64,000 nucleotides of DNA from SZUA-370 sp034003955 (GTDB lineage: Bacteria; Spirochaetota; Spirochaetia; Treponematales; UBA12059), in assembly GCA_034003955.1 (NCBI GenBank), contig JAVEXO010000004.1:1-64000 (forward strand), in the 5' to 3' direction. Positions 17,312 through 26,813 of the stretch are shown piece after piece. Below the pieces are notes generated by a model, which was given only the letters and a program-made list of their open reading frames with translations, ran no database searches and had not been told where the DNA came from. A program made the translations under genes and the position numbers. Position 1 is the first letter of the stretch. Each line of letters opens with the position of its first letter.

Positions 17312-18571
17312 ATGATCAAGACAATAAAAGACGTATCATTGGCTGGCAAGCGAATTGTCATGCGCGTCGATTTTAACGTTCCCATGAAGGATGGCGTCAT
17401 ACAGGACGACACACGCATCGTCGCAGCCATTCCAACCATACGGTATGTTCAAGAACATGGGGCACGATACCTGGTCCTGATGAGCCATCTAGGTGATCCC
17501 AACAAGGACACGAAGAAGGCCAGGGATAAGGCCACCCGAGCCGGTAAGACCTGGGATGAGGCAGAGTATCTGGCTGGAAAACACAGGCTGTTGCCCGTAG
17601 CGGAGTACTTGGCGGTAAAACTTGGTGTTCCAGTGGTGTTCGCCGGAGAAGACGGTTGCTTTGGCAAGAAGGCTTTTCTCGATGCTCAGGCCCAGGGCGC
17701 CATCATCATGCTTGAGAATACCCGTTTCCATAAGGAAGAAACCAGTGACGATCCATTGGAGCGGGACAAGCTGGCTCGAGAGCTGGCATCATACGGGGAC
17801 ATATTCGTCAATGACGCCTTCGGCACGGCTCACCGCGATCATGCGTCAACCGCATCGATAGCCAAGTTTATTCCTGTTTCAGTAGGAGGTCTCCTCATGG
17901 ACAAGGAGGTACGCTACCTTGAGCCCATGGTAACAAACCCTCCAAAGCCTATGGTTGCCATCATCGGCGGTGCCAAGGTCAGTTCCAAGATATCGGTTCT
18001 GGAGAGTCTGCTTAATAATGCCCACGCCATGATAATTGGTGGCGGCATGGCCTACACCTTCCTCAAGGCTCAGGGCAAAACGATAGGCTCATCCCTCATG
18101 GAAGATGACCAGCTGGATACGGCCAAGAGCATACTTGAGGCGGCCACACGGGGTGGCGTAGAGATCGTTTTGCCGGTAGACCATGTCTGCGCTGATTCAT
18201 TCGATGGAGATGCGGTTCCCAAGATAATAGACGCCCAAGACATTCCAGAAGGTCTCATGGGTCTCGATGTTGGCCCCAAGACCCTGATCAAGTATAAGGC
18301 CGTCATAGACCAAGCCAAGAGCATTATCTGGAATGGCCCCGTTGGTGTATTCGAGTTCGATGCCTTTGCCAAGGGAACAGAGGAAGTCGCCAAGATGGTG
18401 GCCGCCGCAACAGGCAGAGGCGCCATTACGGTGGTAGGCGGGGGAGACTCGGTAGCAGCCGTCAATAAATTCAACCTGGCAGACAAGATGAGTCATGTCT
18501 CTACCGGCGGAGGCGCTTCTTTGGAGTTGCTAGAAAGAAAGATGCTCCCCGGTATAGAAGTGTGTAGATAG
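17312..18571 (+). CDS. pgk: Phosphoglycerate kinase
   Basis: 419 aa enzyme transferring phosphate from 1,3-bisphosphoglycerate to ADP. Signature RVDFNVPMKDG near residue 20, substrate-binding HLG/NDAFGTAHR segments, and the nucleotide-binding C-terminal GGGDSVAA motif with the terminal STGGGASLE. Somewhat longer than the usual 390-400 because of a charged insert after the HLGDPNKD loop (about 68-95). GGAGG lies upstream of the ATG. It follows the gap terminator and is 36 bases before tpiA, so pgk-tpiA are probably one unit. Confidence 0.97.
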   Translation: MIKTIKDVSLAGKRIVMRVDFNVPMKDGVIQDDTRIVAAIPTIRYVQEHGARYLVLMSHLGDPNKDTKKARDKATRAGKTWDEAEYLAGKHRLLPVAEYLAVKLGVPVVFAGEDGCFGKKAFLDAQAQGAIIMLENTRFHKEETSDDPLERDKLARELASYGDIFVNDAFGTAHRDHASTASIAKFIPVSVGGLLMDKEVRYLEPMVTNPPKPMVAIIGGAKVSSKISVLESLLNNAHAMIIGGGMAYTFLKAQGKTIGSSLMEDDQLDTAKSILEAATRGGVEIVLPVDHVCADSFDGDAVPKIIDAQDIPEGLMGLDVGPKTLIKYKAVIDQAKSIIWNGPVGVFEFDAFAKGTEEVAKMVAAATGRGAITVVGGGDSVAAVNKFNLADKMSHVSTGGGASLELLERKMLPGIEVCR

Positions 18572-18607
18572 ATAAACGAATCGCAGCTGGCACAATCCAA
18601 GGAGAAT

Positions 18608-19363
18608 ATGATGAGAAAATACTATATAGCTGGAAACTGGAAGATGCATAAGACAGTCTCTGAATCTGTAGAGCTGGCAGAGGCTCTTGTTAAAGAGCTG
18701 GCATCATCCTCTGTTAGAGTGATGATAGCACCGGCATTCACCGCGCTGTCGGCCGTGGCCAAGGTCATCAAGGGCTCCACAATCGTGCTTGGAGCACAGA
18801 ACATGGGCCAGGAAGTACAGGGTGCCCATACCGGCGAGATATCTCCCCTCATGCTCAAGGATATAGGAGTAAAGGCTGTGATCCTGGGGCATTCAGAACG
18901 CAGACACGGCTACTTGGAGACCGATCAACTTATAAACAAGAAGGTTCTGCTTGCCTTGAGCCAAGGCCTGGAACCAATACTCTGTGTTGGCGAGACACTG
19001 GAGGAACGCGAATCCGGTCATCTTGAGAACGTCATTGGAACCCAGGTCAAGGAAGGTCTCAAGGGTGTCGGCACTCAGGAGCTGTCTAGCGTAACAATAG
19101 CCTACGAACCGGTATGGGCAATAGGCACCGGAAAAACCGCTACACCCGAAGATGCCGATGCCGTGCATGCGTATATACGCAAGGTGCTTGCGGGTCTCTA
19201 TGATGATGGGGCAGCCAAGGCCATGTGCATACAGTATGGTGGTTCGGTCAAGCCAGATAATGTCGCCGAACTGATGGCCAAGCCCAATATAGACGGAGCC
19301 CTGGTAGGAGGGGCGGCGCTCAAGGTGGATAGCTTTGGCCCTATCGTTAAATTTATATCCTGA
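18608..19363 (+). CDS. tpiA: Triosephosphate isomerase
   Basis: 251 aa, (beta/alpha)8 barrel interconverting dihydroxyacetone phosphate and glyceraldehyde 3-phosphate. Catalytic Lys12 (GNWKMHK), His95 (GHSERR) and Glu167 (YEPVWAIGTG) and the phosphate-binding GGS and GGAAL loops are present. Two adjacent ATG codons exist; AGGAGA spacing favours the second (18611). It completes the gap-pgk-tpiA lower glycolysis set and is followed by the promoter of secG. Confidence 0.97.
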   Translation: MMRKYYIAGNWKMHKTVSESVELAEALVKELASSSVRVMIAPAFTALSAVAKVIKGSTIVLGAQNMGQEVQGAHTGEISPLMLKDIGVKAVILGHSERRHGYLETDQLINKKVLLALSQGLEPILCVGETLEERESGHLENVIGTQVKEGLKGVGTQELSSVTIAYEPVWAIGTGKTATPEDADAVHAYIRKVLAGLYDDGAAKAMCIQYGGSVKPDNVAELMAKPNIDGALVGGAALKVDSFGPIVKFIS

Positions 19364-19389
19364 GTCTGCCTCCTCTTAGGCTATAGGAC

Positions 19390-19417
19390 TTGCACGGTCG
19401 TCCCAATCTGGTATAGT
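19390..19417 (+). promoter_or_regulatory. Promoter of secG
   Basis: TTGCAC (19390-19395), 16-base spacer, TATAGT (19412-19417). A hairpin at 19427-19448 would lie at the start of the transcript. Confidence 0.5.
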
Positions 19418-19426
19418 ATCGCGCGG

Positions 19427-19448
19427 AGCGTCGTCTCAGACGAACGCT
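19427..19448 (+). promoter_or_regulatory. Leader hairpin upstream of secG
   Basis: AGCGT pairs with ACGCT and CGT with ACG around a short loop, with one bulged A. It would form at the 5' end of the secG message and could stabilise it; there is no T-run, so it is not a terminator. Confidence 0.35.
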
Positions 19449-19480
19449 AAGCAGACCCAATTCAAATCGGAGTCGTACAA

Positions 19481-19864
19481 ATGGGTGTTTTTGGCATAGT
19501 CCTTCTTGTTCTTTTCGCTATAGTGTGTCTCTTGCTGATCGTCATGGTCGTCATTCAGGATTCTGAAGGCGAGGGCCTCGGTGGCCTCTTCTCCGGAGCC
19601 GGGAATACGGCTTTTGGTTCGCGCTCTTCTAATGTAGTCGTTCGCTTCACCTATATTCTAGGCGGTCTGTTCTTCGTCATAGCGTTCAGCCTGGCCATAC
19701 TCAGCAGAAGCTCTGTGGGTGATGTCGAAAAGGCGGTGCAATCACAGGAAGGACAGTCCAGCGAGTGGTGGAGCCCGGACGCCAAGACCGATACCCCTGC
19801 ACCAACAGAAATCCCTGCCGCTCCCGTGTCTCCCGAACCTGAGACTCCCCCGGCGACAAACTAG
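19481..19864 (+). CDS. secG: Preprotein translocase subunit SecG
   Basis: 127 aa membrane protein that assists SecYE-SecA export. Two membrane helices (about 3-25 and 54-74) flank the conserved cytoplasmic loop with VIQDSEGEGLGGLFSGAG and the SR(S)SNVV segment. The C-terminal 45 residues form a Pro/Glu-rich tail not found in short SecG proteins. CGGAG precedes the ATG. It follows tpiA with its own promoter and runs directly into the PTS IIA-like gene. Confidence 0.93.
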   Translation: MGVFGIVLLVLFAIVCLLLIVMVVIQDSEGEGLGGLFSGAGNTAFGSRSSNVVVRFTYILGGLFFVIAFSLAILSRSSVGDVEKAVQSQEGQSSEWWSPDAKTDTPAPTEIPAAPVSPEPETPPATN

Positions 19865-19871
19865 GTTCCGC

Positions 19872-20360
19872 GTGCCCTCGCATCCGCTTGCCTTGCATGA
19901 CTTGTTCAGCGCGAACAGGATTTGCACGGATATAGAGAGCATAGATAAACCATCGCTGTTTGCCGAACTCGTCGACCTCATAGCAGAGACGAGTTCGGGA
20001 ACATTTGACAGGGTTTCCGCCTTGGCTTGCCTCATGGAACGCGAGGCATTGATGTCAACAGGTATTAGAAAAGGCATAGCGGTACCGCACGGCAAGAGCA
20101 CCAGTTTTAGTCGTATGTATGGAGCCATTGGCGTTTCAAAACGTGGTGTAGCATACGACGCACTGGACGGGGCTCCTGTACACGTGGCGTTTATGATCGT
20201 TTCTCCTAAGTTGCATTCTGAAACACACCTTAAGACCCTTAAGCTTCTTGCCAGACTTCTCGATATTCCTGGCTTCGTCGATGCCATCCTTGTTGCCAAG
20301 GATTCAGTCGAAGCTCACCGCTGCATAGTAGACTTCGAGGAGCGGTTGGGCTCAGCCTGA
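19872..20360 (+). CDS. PTS EIIA-like (PtsN/fructose type) protein
   Basis: About 162 aa from a GTG seven bases after the secG stop; the longer frame reaching back to 19719 lies inside secG and is not believed. The fold matches the fructose/mannitol EIIA domain: MEREALMSTGIRKGIAVPHGKS carries the phosphorylatable His73 and the later VAFMIVSP... HLKTLKLLARLL segment is typical. As there is no sugar permease nearby, a regulatory PtsN-like role is more likely than sugar uptake; inference. It is translationally close to secG and followed by a J-domain gene. Confidence 0.83.
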   Translation: MPSHPLALHDLFSANRICTDIESIDKPSLFAELVDLIAETSSGTFDRVSALACLMEREALMSTGIRKGIAVPHGKSTSFSRMYGAIGVSKRGVAYDALDGAPVHVAFMIVSPKLHSETHLKTLKLLARLLDIPGFVDAILVAKDSVEAHRCIVDFEERLGSA

Positions 20361-20371
20361 CCCCGAGTCTG

Positions 20372-21175
20372 GTGAAGGATCTCTATGCCATCCTGGGCGT
20401 CCATCCGGAGGCTACCCAGAAGGAAATAAAAAGCTCATTCAGAGCAAAAGCCAAGGCCTGGCATCCCGACACCGGCGCTAGCGATGATGAGGCGATGCGT
20501 CTGGCCCTCGAGGCATACAGGATACTGTCTGACGCCCAATCGAGAAGGGAATACGATAGGGGTCGTCTGAGGATCGTTCCTCATGCCAATGGTTCTACCT
20601 TCGATTACAGGGAATGGCTACTAGACCGCCTGGACAATCCTGAGTATGTGGCCAAGCTTGTCTTTTATGACCTCCTCCATGAACGAGAGGATGAGGCTCT
20701 TTCTCTGTACGAAAAGATACGAGATACGGATGATGGCAGACTGGAGCGCTACTTCGAGAGGCCGGAGGCCATGGACGCCGAGTTCTGTATAGCCGAGGAG
20801 TACGCCGCCAGAGGCAGATTCGTAGACGCCTATAGGGTGATGAAGCGACTCATCGTGATGGAACAGAGCTCTCCTGGTTTTGGTTATTTCTACGACGTTG
20901 TCCTTGCCCGGTTTAAACACCTCGTCTTGGAGGATCTGTCCAGGGTACTGGAACCAGAGGCCATGCTTGAGACCCTGACAGAGGCCGTATCCGCTCGTAG
21001 CTCGGCCGAGAATGATGCACATTTCCAGAGAAGAAGAGCAGAAATCCTTCTCAGGCTTGGCAGGGCCATGGAGGCCAAATCAGCCTTGGACAAGGCTGCG
21101 GCCCTCTCTCCCAGGATGCCTGGCCTCAAGGTCTTGGCTATGAAAGTGTCTACTATCAGTGCTAAAGCAGAGTAG
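20372..21175 (+). CDS. J-domain protein with helical repeat C-terminus
   Basis: 267 aa, GTG start. Residues 1-65 form a J domain: LYAILGVHPEATQKEIK, basic helix, and His31-Pro-Asp33, the motif that stimulates Hsp70 ATPase, ending YDRGR. There is no Gly/Phe region or zinc domain, so this is not DnaJ itself. The rest is helical with TPR-like hairpins (about 90-260), perhaps a client- or partner-binding part. It lies twelve bases after the PTS IIA-like gene and probably works with the chromosomal DnaK on a special substrate; inference. Confidence 0.85.
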   Translation: MKDLYAILGVHPEATQKEIKSSFRAKAKAWHPDTGASDDEAMRLALEAYRILSDAQSRREYDRGRLRIVPHANGSTFDYREWLLDRLDNPEYVAKLVFYDLLHEREDEALSLYEKIRDTDDGRLERYFERPEAMDAEFCIAEEYAARGRFVDAYRVMKRLIVMEQSSPGFGYFYDVVLARFKHLVLEDLSRVLEPEAMLETLTEAVSARSSAENDAHFQRRRAEILLRLGRAMEAKSALDKAAALSPRMPGLKVLAMKVSTISAKAE

Positions 21176-21281
21176 CCTTGAACAGTCAGGGCGAATTGCA
21201 TTAACCTACGTTGTTTTTATTTGTTGTTTTAGAAGGTCTGCCTTTAGCGCGGCCACATAGTTAGCCCTCTTGGAGATGTGC

Positions 21282-22325
21282 ATGCAAAATCGATTGTCTA
21301 TACTACTCGCCGCCTCGCTCGTAGGCTCATTCGTTGCCCTGCCCCTTGGGGCCCAGCCGATGAGCGCTACGAGTCTCGGGGCTCCTTTGGCTACCGTCAA
21401 GCTCATAAAGACAGAGATAGTCTCTGATAGAACATTCAAGGAAGACCTTGTAAAGCTGGAAGCAACTCTGGGAAAGAGCCTTAACACAGAAGAGCGCAAG
21501 GCCTACCTGGATGATGTGATTAACGACCTGTTGTTCTATCAGATGTGTGAACGTGACGGTATAAAGGTAAGCGATGGCGAGATTGACGCGTATATAGCTC
21601 AATTACGATCTCAGAGGCCTGCTGGAGAAAGCGATCAGCAATTCTCGGCATTCCTGGCGACTCAGGGCATACCATTTGCGGACTTGAGGACGTACTACCG
21701 CAAGCAGGTACTCATACAGCGTTGGCTGATGAGCGCCAAGTCGGCCGAAATAGCCGCTATTCCACCCATCAGCATCAATGACATCCTGACCACCTATGAG
21801 CTGTACAAGTCGCGGCTGGTTCGCCCTGATACCCTCAAGCTGTCCTTCCTCTTCTATCCGCTCAAGGATCAGAGTGCCGCAGAGAGAAGCAAGGGCGCTG
21901 CCCTGATGAAGTCATTGTCAGAACGTCTTGCCAAGGGAGAATCTTTCGATTCTTTGCGCCTGCAGGCTCAGGATGGCGGGTATGCCGCCAATAAGGACGT
22001 CATATACTTTGAGCGTAGCGATGTGTTTATTTCGCAATTTGGCAAGGTATTCTACGACACCGTTTTTGCCATGAAGGATAATACCACCTCCATTGTTTTT
22101 GAAACCGAAGCAGGCTGGTGGATAGTGCGCAGGATGGACTTCATGCCGCAGCGTCAGCTTGAACTGACAGATCCTTACAGACTCGGTCAGCCGGGGACGG
22201 TCCAGGACTACATAGGTCAATTGCTGGCCAAACAGCGTGAAAACGAGTTTCTGCAGAAGACATTCAGTGATCTCTTCAAGAAGCTGCGAGGACAGGCTGA
22301 TATAAAGATTATCGGTAAGCCCTAA
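21282..22325 (+). CDS. SurA/PrsA-like periplasmic chaperone
   Basis: 347 aa from the ATG at 21282, chosen because GGAG lies six bases before it. A signal peptide (LSILLAASLVGSFVALPLGA) is followed by a SurA-N-like helical region (about 40-150: KTEIVSDRTFKEDL, DDVINDLLFYQMCERDGI, VSDGEIDAYI) and a PpiC-like segment (about 195-300: LKLSFLFYPL, FDSLRLQAQDGG, VFETEAGWWIVRR). It should assist folding of outer-membrane proteins in the periplasm. The parvulin part is degenerate, so isomerase activity is doubtful. The stop codon overlaps the nusB ATG. Confidence 0.85.
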   Translation: MQNRLSILLAASLVGSFVALPLGAQPMSATSLGAPLATVKLIKTEIVSDRTFKEDLVKLEATLGKSLNTEERKAYLDDVINDLLFYQMCERDGIKVSDGEIDAYIAQLRSQRPAGESDQQFSAFLATQGIPFADLRTYYRKQVLIQRWLMSAKSAEIAAIPPISINDILTTYELYKSRLVRPDTLKLSFLFYPLKDQSAAERSKGAALMKSLSERLAKGESFDSLRLQAQDGGYAANKDVIYFERSDVFISQFGKVFYDTVFAMKDNTTSIVFETEAGWWIVRRMDFMPQRQLELTDPYRLGQPGTVQDYIGQLLAKQRENEFLQKTFSDLFKKLRGQADIKIIGKP

Positions 22326-22750
22326 TGGCGTCGAGGAGAAAAGCCAGGATTTTGGCCTTCCAGGCCCTCTATGCCTGGGATGCCTCGTCGATGGGGTTTG
22401 AAGAACTTTTATCATTCTCCTGGCTCGGTAAAGACAGCGCGGCTAGGTCAGACGAGGAACTTAAGACCTTTGCGGGTCTCATAGTATCGGGAACAATAGA
22501 GAACATAGAAGCCGTAGACGGGGCTATAAAGAGGCATCTTGAGCATTGGGCCTTTGAACGGCTCAAGAGGGTGGATCTAGCCATACTTCGTGTCTCCGCA
22601 TACTCCCTCATGTTCCAGGATGACATACCACCGCAGATCACCATAGACGAGGCCATAGAGATTGCCAAGGAATATGGCGCAGAGGATGCGTACCGATTCA
22701 TAAACGGCGTGCTGGATGCCGTATGGAAAGAGATCAAGAGCGCCAATTGA
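22325..22750 (+). CDS. nusB: Transcription antitermination factor NusB
   Basis: 141 aa all-helical protein that with NusE binds boxA RNA during rRNA transcription. It starts with the RRKARILAFQALYAWD motif and ends with the conserved ITIDEAIEIAKEYGAEDAYRFINGVLD block. It overlaps the preceding chaperone gene as TAATG and the following lipoprotein gene, so the three are coupled. Confidence 0.95.
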   Translation: MASRRKARILAFQALYAWDASSMGFEELLSFSWLGKDSAARSDEELKTFAGLIVSGTIENIEAVDGAIKRHLEHWAFERLKRVDLAILRVSAYSLMFQDDIPPQITIDEAIEIAKEYGAEDAYRFINGVLDAVWKEIKSAN

Positions 22751-24300
22751 GGCGACTGGCTGTCGCCCTGGCGATAGCCGGATCGCTGTCGCTTGGCGCC
22801 TGTCGTGGTTCCGAGCGATCCTTTGGGGCATTGCTAGCCAAGATCGATGCAAGCCCCGCCTCGGTCTCAACCGCTACCTTTTTAAATGCCGCCCGTCTCG
22901 CTGATGGTACAGCTGAAAGGCTCAGGCTACTCAAGAGAGCCCATCAACGTGGAGGCTCCCTCTATTCTGATACGGCGTCGGCGATCCTTGCCTCTGGCAT
23001 GGTAACTGAACCGCTTGCTCTGGTCGCCTTCGACGCCTTCATGTCATCCGCTCTATACGACGAGGCACTTGCCTTGTTCGATGGGCCTCTGGATCCAGAT
23101 ACCAGAGCCGATTGCTATGCGGAAGCCTTGAGCATGGCTCTCGCTCGAGGCATGGCTTCCAAGCCTGGAGTCGAACGTTTTGTCGCCAGTAGCGACGCAA
23201 CAGGCGACTCTCGCTTCCTTGTCTATGCCGCGGTGGAAGCCATGCTCGACGGAGACCGCGAACGTGCCAGAACTCTCCTCATCGACTCGGAAGAGTCTGT
23301 ATCATCTACTGGCTATGTTGCTCCATACAGACTGCTGTGGGACGCAGGGGCCATTGATATATTGACTGCTCGAAGTGGCAGCCCCGATGATCCGCTACAG
23401 ATTGCAGTGATAGCCGACGCCGAATACATGAGCGGCAACATTGCCGAGGCGAGTGCCTCCTACGCATATATCATTAGAAACTTCCCACGCTGGTCCTGGA
23501 AACCCTATGCGGCTCTGGCACGATTCGACCAGGATCTGCCTGATGCTCCACTGCTGGCATGGCCCAATGTACCGGATCCTGGTTCATACGCCGTGCAGTC
23601 TGGTTCTACATACATGAAGACGCGTCTATACGATAGCATGCGTATGGAATTCACTGATTCCGAGGGAGCCTCTCTTGAATACGCCAGGTGGTTGCATGCT
23701 AGTGGACGGATACCTGAGGCGCGCGATGCCCTGGCGGCGCTCGATGGAGAGGCGGCACGCATTGCCCGCCTGGGTTACGAAGAGTCAGGGCGCGTCATAG
23801 TCGAATCAATGCGACTGATAGCCGACTATCCTGGCTCGGCCGCTGCTTATGATGCCGCCTTGCTTGCCTTGGCCAGGATAGGATCGTGGAGTCGCTTTGA
23901 GGATCTGTATGAAAAGATGGAAGCCGCGGGCCTCGAAGGCGGGTTGTCATGGTTCTGGCGCTCTGTAAGCCTTGCATTATTGGGTGACGCGGCAGGGGCT
24001 GCCTCTGAGTTGAGGCGCATCGGACCGGAAAGCGTAGGATACTCCGCTGTGTATGACCTTGGCGTGCTTGAACTAGCCGCCTCGCGTCCTCATGAGGCTG
24101 CCGAAGCCTTCATCATTGCAGCCGGGCGAGCCAGGCAGGCAAGCGATAAATCCAAGGCGTACATTATGGCCGGAGACGCCTGGCACCTCGTCAAGCGTTA
24201 CGATCAGGCCAGGGCAGCCTATGAGGCGGCACTTGGAGCGGATATTGAGTCTCGCGAGGCTCGTTCAAGGCTTGAACGCCTAAGGATTCTTACCAGATAA
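22723..24300 (+). CDS. TPR-type lipoprotein
   Basis: 525 aa if the ATG at 22723 is used; a TTG at 22747 overlapping the nusB stop is an alternative that gives a more compact signal peptide. The lipobox Leu-Gly-Ala-Cys places the lipidated residue at Cys27. The mature protein is a solenoid of helical hairpins with Ala at repeated positions (for example EYMSGNIAEASASYAYIIRNFP and the last hairpin KRYDQARAAYEAALGAD), typical of tetratricopeptide repeats. It probably scaffolds envelope complexes in the periplasm; partner unknown. Confidence 0.83.
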   Translation: MERDQERQLRRLAVALAIAGSLSLGACRGSERSFGALLAKIDASPASVSTATFLNAARLADGTAERLRLLKRAHQRGGSLYSDTASAILASGMVTEPLALVAFDAFMSSALYDEALALFDGPLDPDTRADCYAEALSMALARGMASKPGVERFVASSDATGDSRFLVYAAVEAMLDGDRERARTLLIDSEESVSSTGYVAPYRLLWDAGAIDILTARSGSPDDPLQIAVIADAEYMSGNIAEASASYAYIIRNFPRWSWKPYAALARFDQDLPDAPLLAWPNVPDPGSYAVQSGSTYMKTRLYDSMRMEFTDSEGASLEYARWLHASGRIPEARDALAALDGEAARIARLGYEESGRVIVESMRLIADYPGSAAAYDAALLALARIGSWSRFEDLYEKMEAAGLEGGLSWFWRSVSLALLGDAAGAASELRRIGPESVGYSAVYDLGVLELAASRPHEAAEAFIIAAGRARQASDKSKAYIMAGDAWHLVKRYDQARAAYEAALGADIESREARSRLERLRILTR

Positions 24301-24355
24301 TACAAACTGTGAGTGGCTCGCGTGTTTAGTCGAACGAGCCCGGAAAGGCATAGTA

Positions 24356-25114
24356 GTGATTCGTTTAAAAAATGAGAAGCAGTTAGCCGGAGTTCGTTTT
24401 TCATGTCAATTGCTATCAAGGCTATACGCCGAGCTCAGGCCCCTGATTGTCCCCGGGCTTGCAACGATAGAACTAGACCGTTTTGCAGAGCATTTTATAG
24501 TCAGTAATGGAGGTAGCCCGGCCTTCCTTCATTACGGCGACAGGTCAAACCCCTTTCCTGCCTCCTTGTGTATCTCTATTAACGAAGAGGTGATACACGG
24601 CATACCGGGAAAACGCAAGATACTGCCAGGAGATATAGTCGGCATCGATTGTGGCATAGAGCTAGGCGGATTCTATAGCGACGCCGCCTTTAGTGTGGCT
24701 GTTCCTCCCGTGGCCCCTGAGACCGATCGGCTCGTGAGGGTAACAAGGGAATGCCTCGAGCTGGCCATAGCAGCCGTTAAGCCTGGCGCGCGCATCCATG
24801 AGGTTTCTCGTGCCGTTTTCTCTCATGCAAGGGCCAATGGCTTCGGTGTAGTAAGACAGTATTGCGGTCATGGCGTAGGCTTTTCCCAGCATGAGGATCC
24901 ACAGGTTCCAAACTATGTAGGCTCTGGACCCAATCCCAGGATGGTTCCAGGAATGGTCATTGCGATAGAGCCTATGATAAACATCGGGGGCGATGGGGTA
25001 GGCGAGCTCGACGATGGCTGGACCGTTGTCACGCTTGATGGCTCAAGGTCGGCGCATTTTGAACACACGGTTGCCATCACAGAAAGCGGTGCAGAGGTTC
25101 TTACCGCCTGGTGA
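24356..25114 (+). CDS. map: Methionine aminopeptidase, type I
   Basis: 252 aa from a GTG start with GGAAAGG seven bases upstream. It removes initiator methionine from new proteins. The pita-bread fold motifs are present: VNEEVIHGIPG-like loop, metal ligands in VGIDCGIELGGFYSDAA, YCGHGVGFSQHEDPQVPNY, and IAIEPMIN plus HFEHTVAIT near the end. No zinc-finger extension. A short stem with a run of T overlaps its 3' end. Confidence 0.95.
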   Translation: MIRLKNEKQLAGVRFSCQLLSRLYAELRPLIVPGLATIELDRFAEHFIVSNGGSPAFLHYGDRSNPFPASLCISINEEVIHGIPGKRKILPGDIVGIDCGIELGGFYSDAAFSVAVPPVAPETDRLVRVTRECLELAIAAVKPGARIHEVSRAVFSHARANGFGVVRQYCGHGVGFSQHEDPQVPNYVGSGPNPRMVPGMVIAIEPMINIGGDGVGELDDGWTVVTLDGSRSAHFEHTVAITESGAEVLTAW

Positions 25115-25124
25115 CGGTTTTTTT
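25103..25124 (+). terminator. Weak terminator candidate at the end of map
   Basis: ACCG (25103-25106) can pair with CGGT (25115-25118), followed by a run of seven T. The four-base stem is short, so the call is weak. Confidence 0.3.
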
Positions 25125-25271
25125 ATCTTAAAAACGAGTAACCGGCAACGCTCAACATAGTTATATTCATATACACAATATTCAAAGGCACGAAGGCCTT
25201 GATTACTGTCGTATTATGAGATCGACGAGTGTCGATACAAATTTTTTAGTACTCCTTTGGAGGTATTCTCG

Positions 25272-26783
25272 ATGTCGTTCACCAAAAAAATGTTCTCCAA
25301 GAAATTCTTTCTGGTCAATCTTGTACTAGTAGGAATAATGATAGGCTTCATAGCCGCCTTTGCCATTCTGGCCAAGGCTCCTGGCTCAGATGGTTCGGCA
25401 ATAGCACATGCCGAGTCGGCACCTAGTCTGCCAGTCGATGCAAGCGCCTCTGTACAGCAGGCAAAGGCCATTCAGTCGGCGTTTAACGCAGTTTCAAAGA
25501 CCGTTCTCCCTTCTGTCGTAGAACTCGATGTGATAGGTACATCTACCAGTCCTCAAGCCGACTCCTCTCCGTGGAGATTCTTCTTTGGAGACCCGGAGCA
25601 GGCACCCGATGAAAAGGCTCCACCGAATGAATACGAGGAGCATGGACTCGGTTCTGGAATCATTGTGCGTAAGGACGGCAAGAAGGTCTATGTCCTTACT
25701 AATAACCACGTCGTCGCAGGAGCCAAAGAAATAGTAGTAAAGCTCTATGATGAGCGGGAATTCAAAGGTACTACAGTGGGTACCGATTCCAGGCGTGACC
25801 TGGCACTCGTATCCTTTGAGGCCAGTTCTGGTGACATACAGCCAGCCAGGCTTGGTGACTCGAGTGCCTTGGAGGTAGGCGATTGGGCAATAGCCATAGG
25901 TAGCCCCTACGGCCTCTTTTCATCGGTAACCGTTGGTATAATCAGCGCCATAGGAAGAAACGGTGGCCCGGAAGGAAACATCAGCGACTTCATACAGACT
26001 GATGCTGCCATAAACCGTGGTAATTCGGGTGGAGCGCTTGTCAACATCGATGGCGAGGTCATAGGAATAAATACCTGGATAGCCTCTACCACAGGTGGTA
26101 GCATAGGTCTGGGATTCTCCATACCCATAAACAATGCGGTACGCGTAATAGATGAAATAATAAGTAAGGGCGTGGTCAAGTATGGCTGGTTAGGCGTGCT
26201 CCTATCAGATGTTCCAAAGGCTACCCTTGGGCAACTGGGTCTTGGAGATACCCATGGTGCCTTCATCGGTCATGTCTTTGCGGATGGCCCGGCCGCCAAG
26301 GGGGGCATTCTTCCTGGTGACTATGTCTTGGCCATCGATGGCAAGAATATTGCATCAATAGACCAGCTTGTCCGTATCGTTGGAGACTTGTCTGTTGGTT
26401 CAAAGTCCAGCTTCAGGGTCATGCGCAATGGCAAGATGGTAACTCTCAAGGTGACCATAGACGAGAGGAAGGAAAGTAGTGCGGCCGACTATTCAAAGTT
26501 GTGGCCAGGACTTGAAGTATCGTCTATAGCAGATGCAGACATAGACAGCAAGAATTTGCCCAAGGGAACAAAAGGCGTCATTGTTACAAGCGTCATAGCC
26601 AAGAGTCCTGCCGCCACGCTTGGTGTAAAGAGGGGCGATATACTAAGCGCCATCAATGAAGAGGTCATAGACGGTCCTGCCGCCTTCTATAAGGCCTTGA
26701 ATAATGAAAAGACTCGCTCGTTCCAGTTCACACTGTTGCGTGATGGCCAGAGCCTGACGACGCTTGCACTCGTACGCAAGTAG
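25272..26783 (+). CDS. HtrA/DegP-type serine protease
   Basis: About 503 aa from the ATG at 25272, preferred because GGAGG lies in front. One N-terminal membrane helix (about 12-34) anchors it. The trypsin-like domain has the triad His146 (TNNHVV), Asp176 (SRRDLALV) and Ser252 (RGNSGGALV). Two PDZ domains follow (about 310-395 and 420-500). It degrades or refolds damaged envelope proteins. The leader has a stem (CTCC/GGAG) that could cover the ribosome site. Confidence 0.94.
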   Translation: MSFTKKMFSKKFFLVNLVLVGIMIGFIAAFAILAKAPGSDGSAIAHAESAPSLPVDASASVQQAKAIQSAFNAVSKTVLPSVVELDVIGTSTSPQADSSPWRFFFGDPEQAPDEKAPPNEYEEHGLGSGIIVRKDGKKVYVLTNNHVVAGAKEIVVKLYDEREFKGTTVGTDSRRDLALVSFEASSGDIQPARLGDSSALEVGDWAIAIGSPYGLFSSVTVGIISAIGRNGGPEGNISDFIQTDAAINRGNSGGALVNIDGEVIGINTWIASTTGGSIGLGFSIPINNAVRVIDEIISKGVVKYGWLGVLLSDVPKATLGQLGLGDTHGAFIGHVFADGPAAKGGILPGDYVLAIDGKNIASIDQLVRIVGDLSVGSKSSFRVMRNGKMVTLKVTIDERKESSAADYSKLWPGLEVSSIADADIDSKNLPKGTKGVIVTSVIAKSPAATLGVKRGDILSAINEEVIDGPAAFYKALNNEKTRSFQFTLLRDGQSLTTLALVRK

Positions 26784-26813
26784 TGCTAGAGTCAAGTGCA
26801 AAGCGAGGGTGTT

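Noticed and set aside
19719..19871. Longer start of the PTS IIA-like protein
   Set aside because: The first 51 codons are an out-of-frame reading of secG; the GTG at 19872 opens the true domain.
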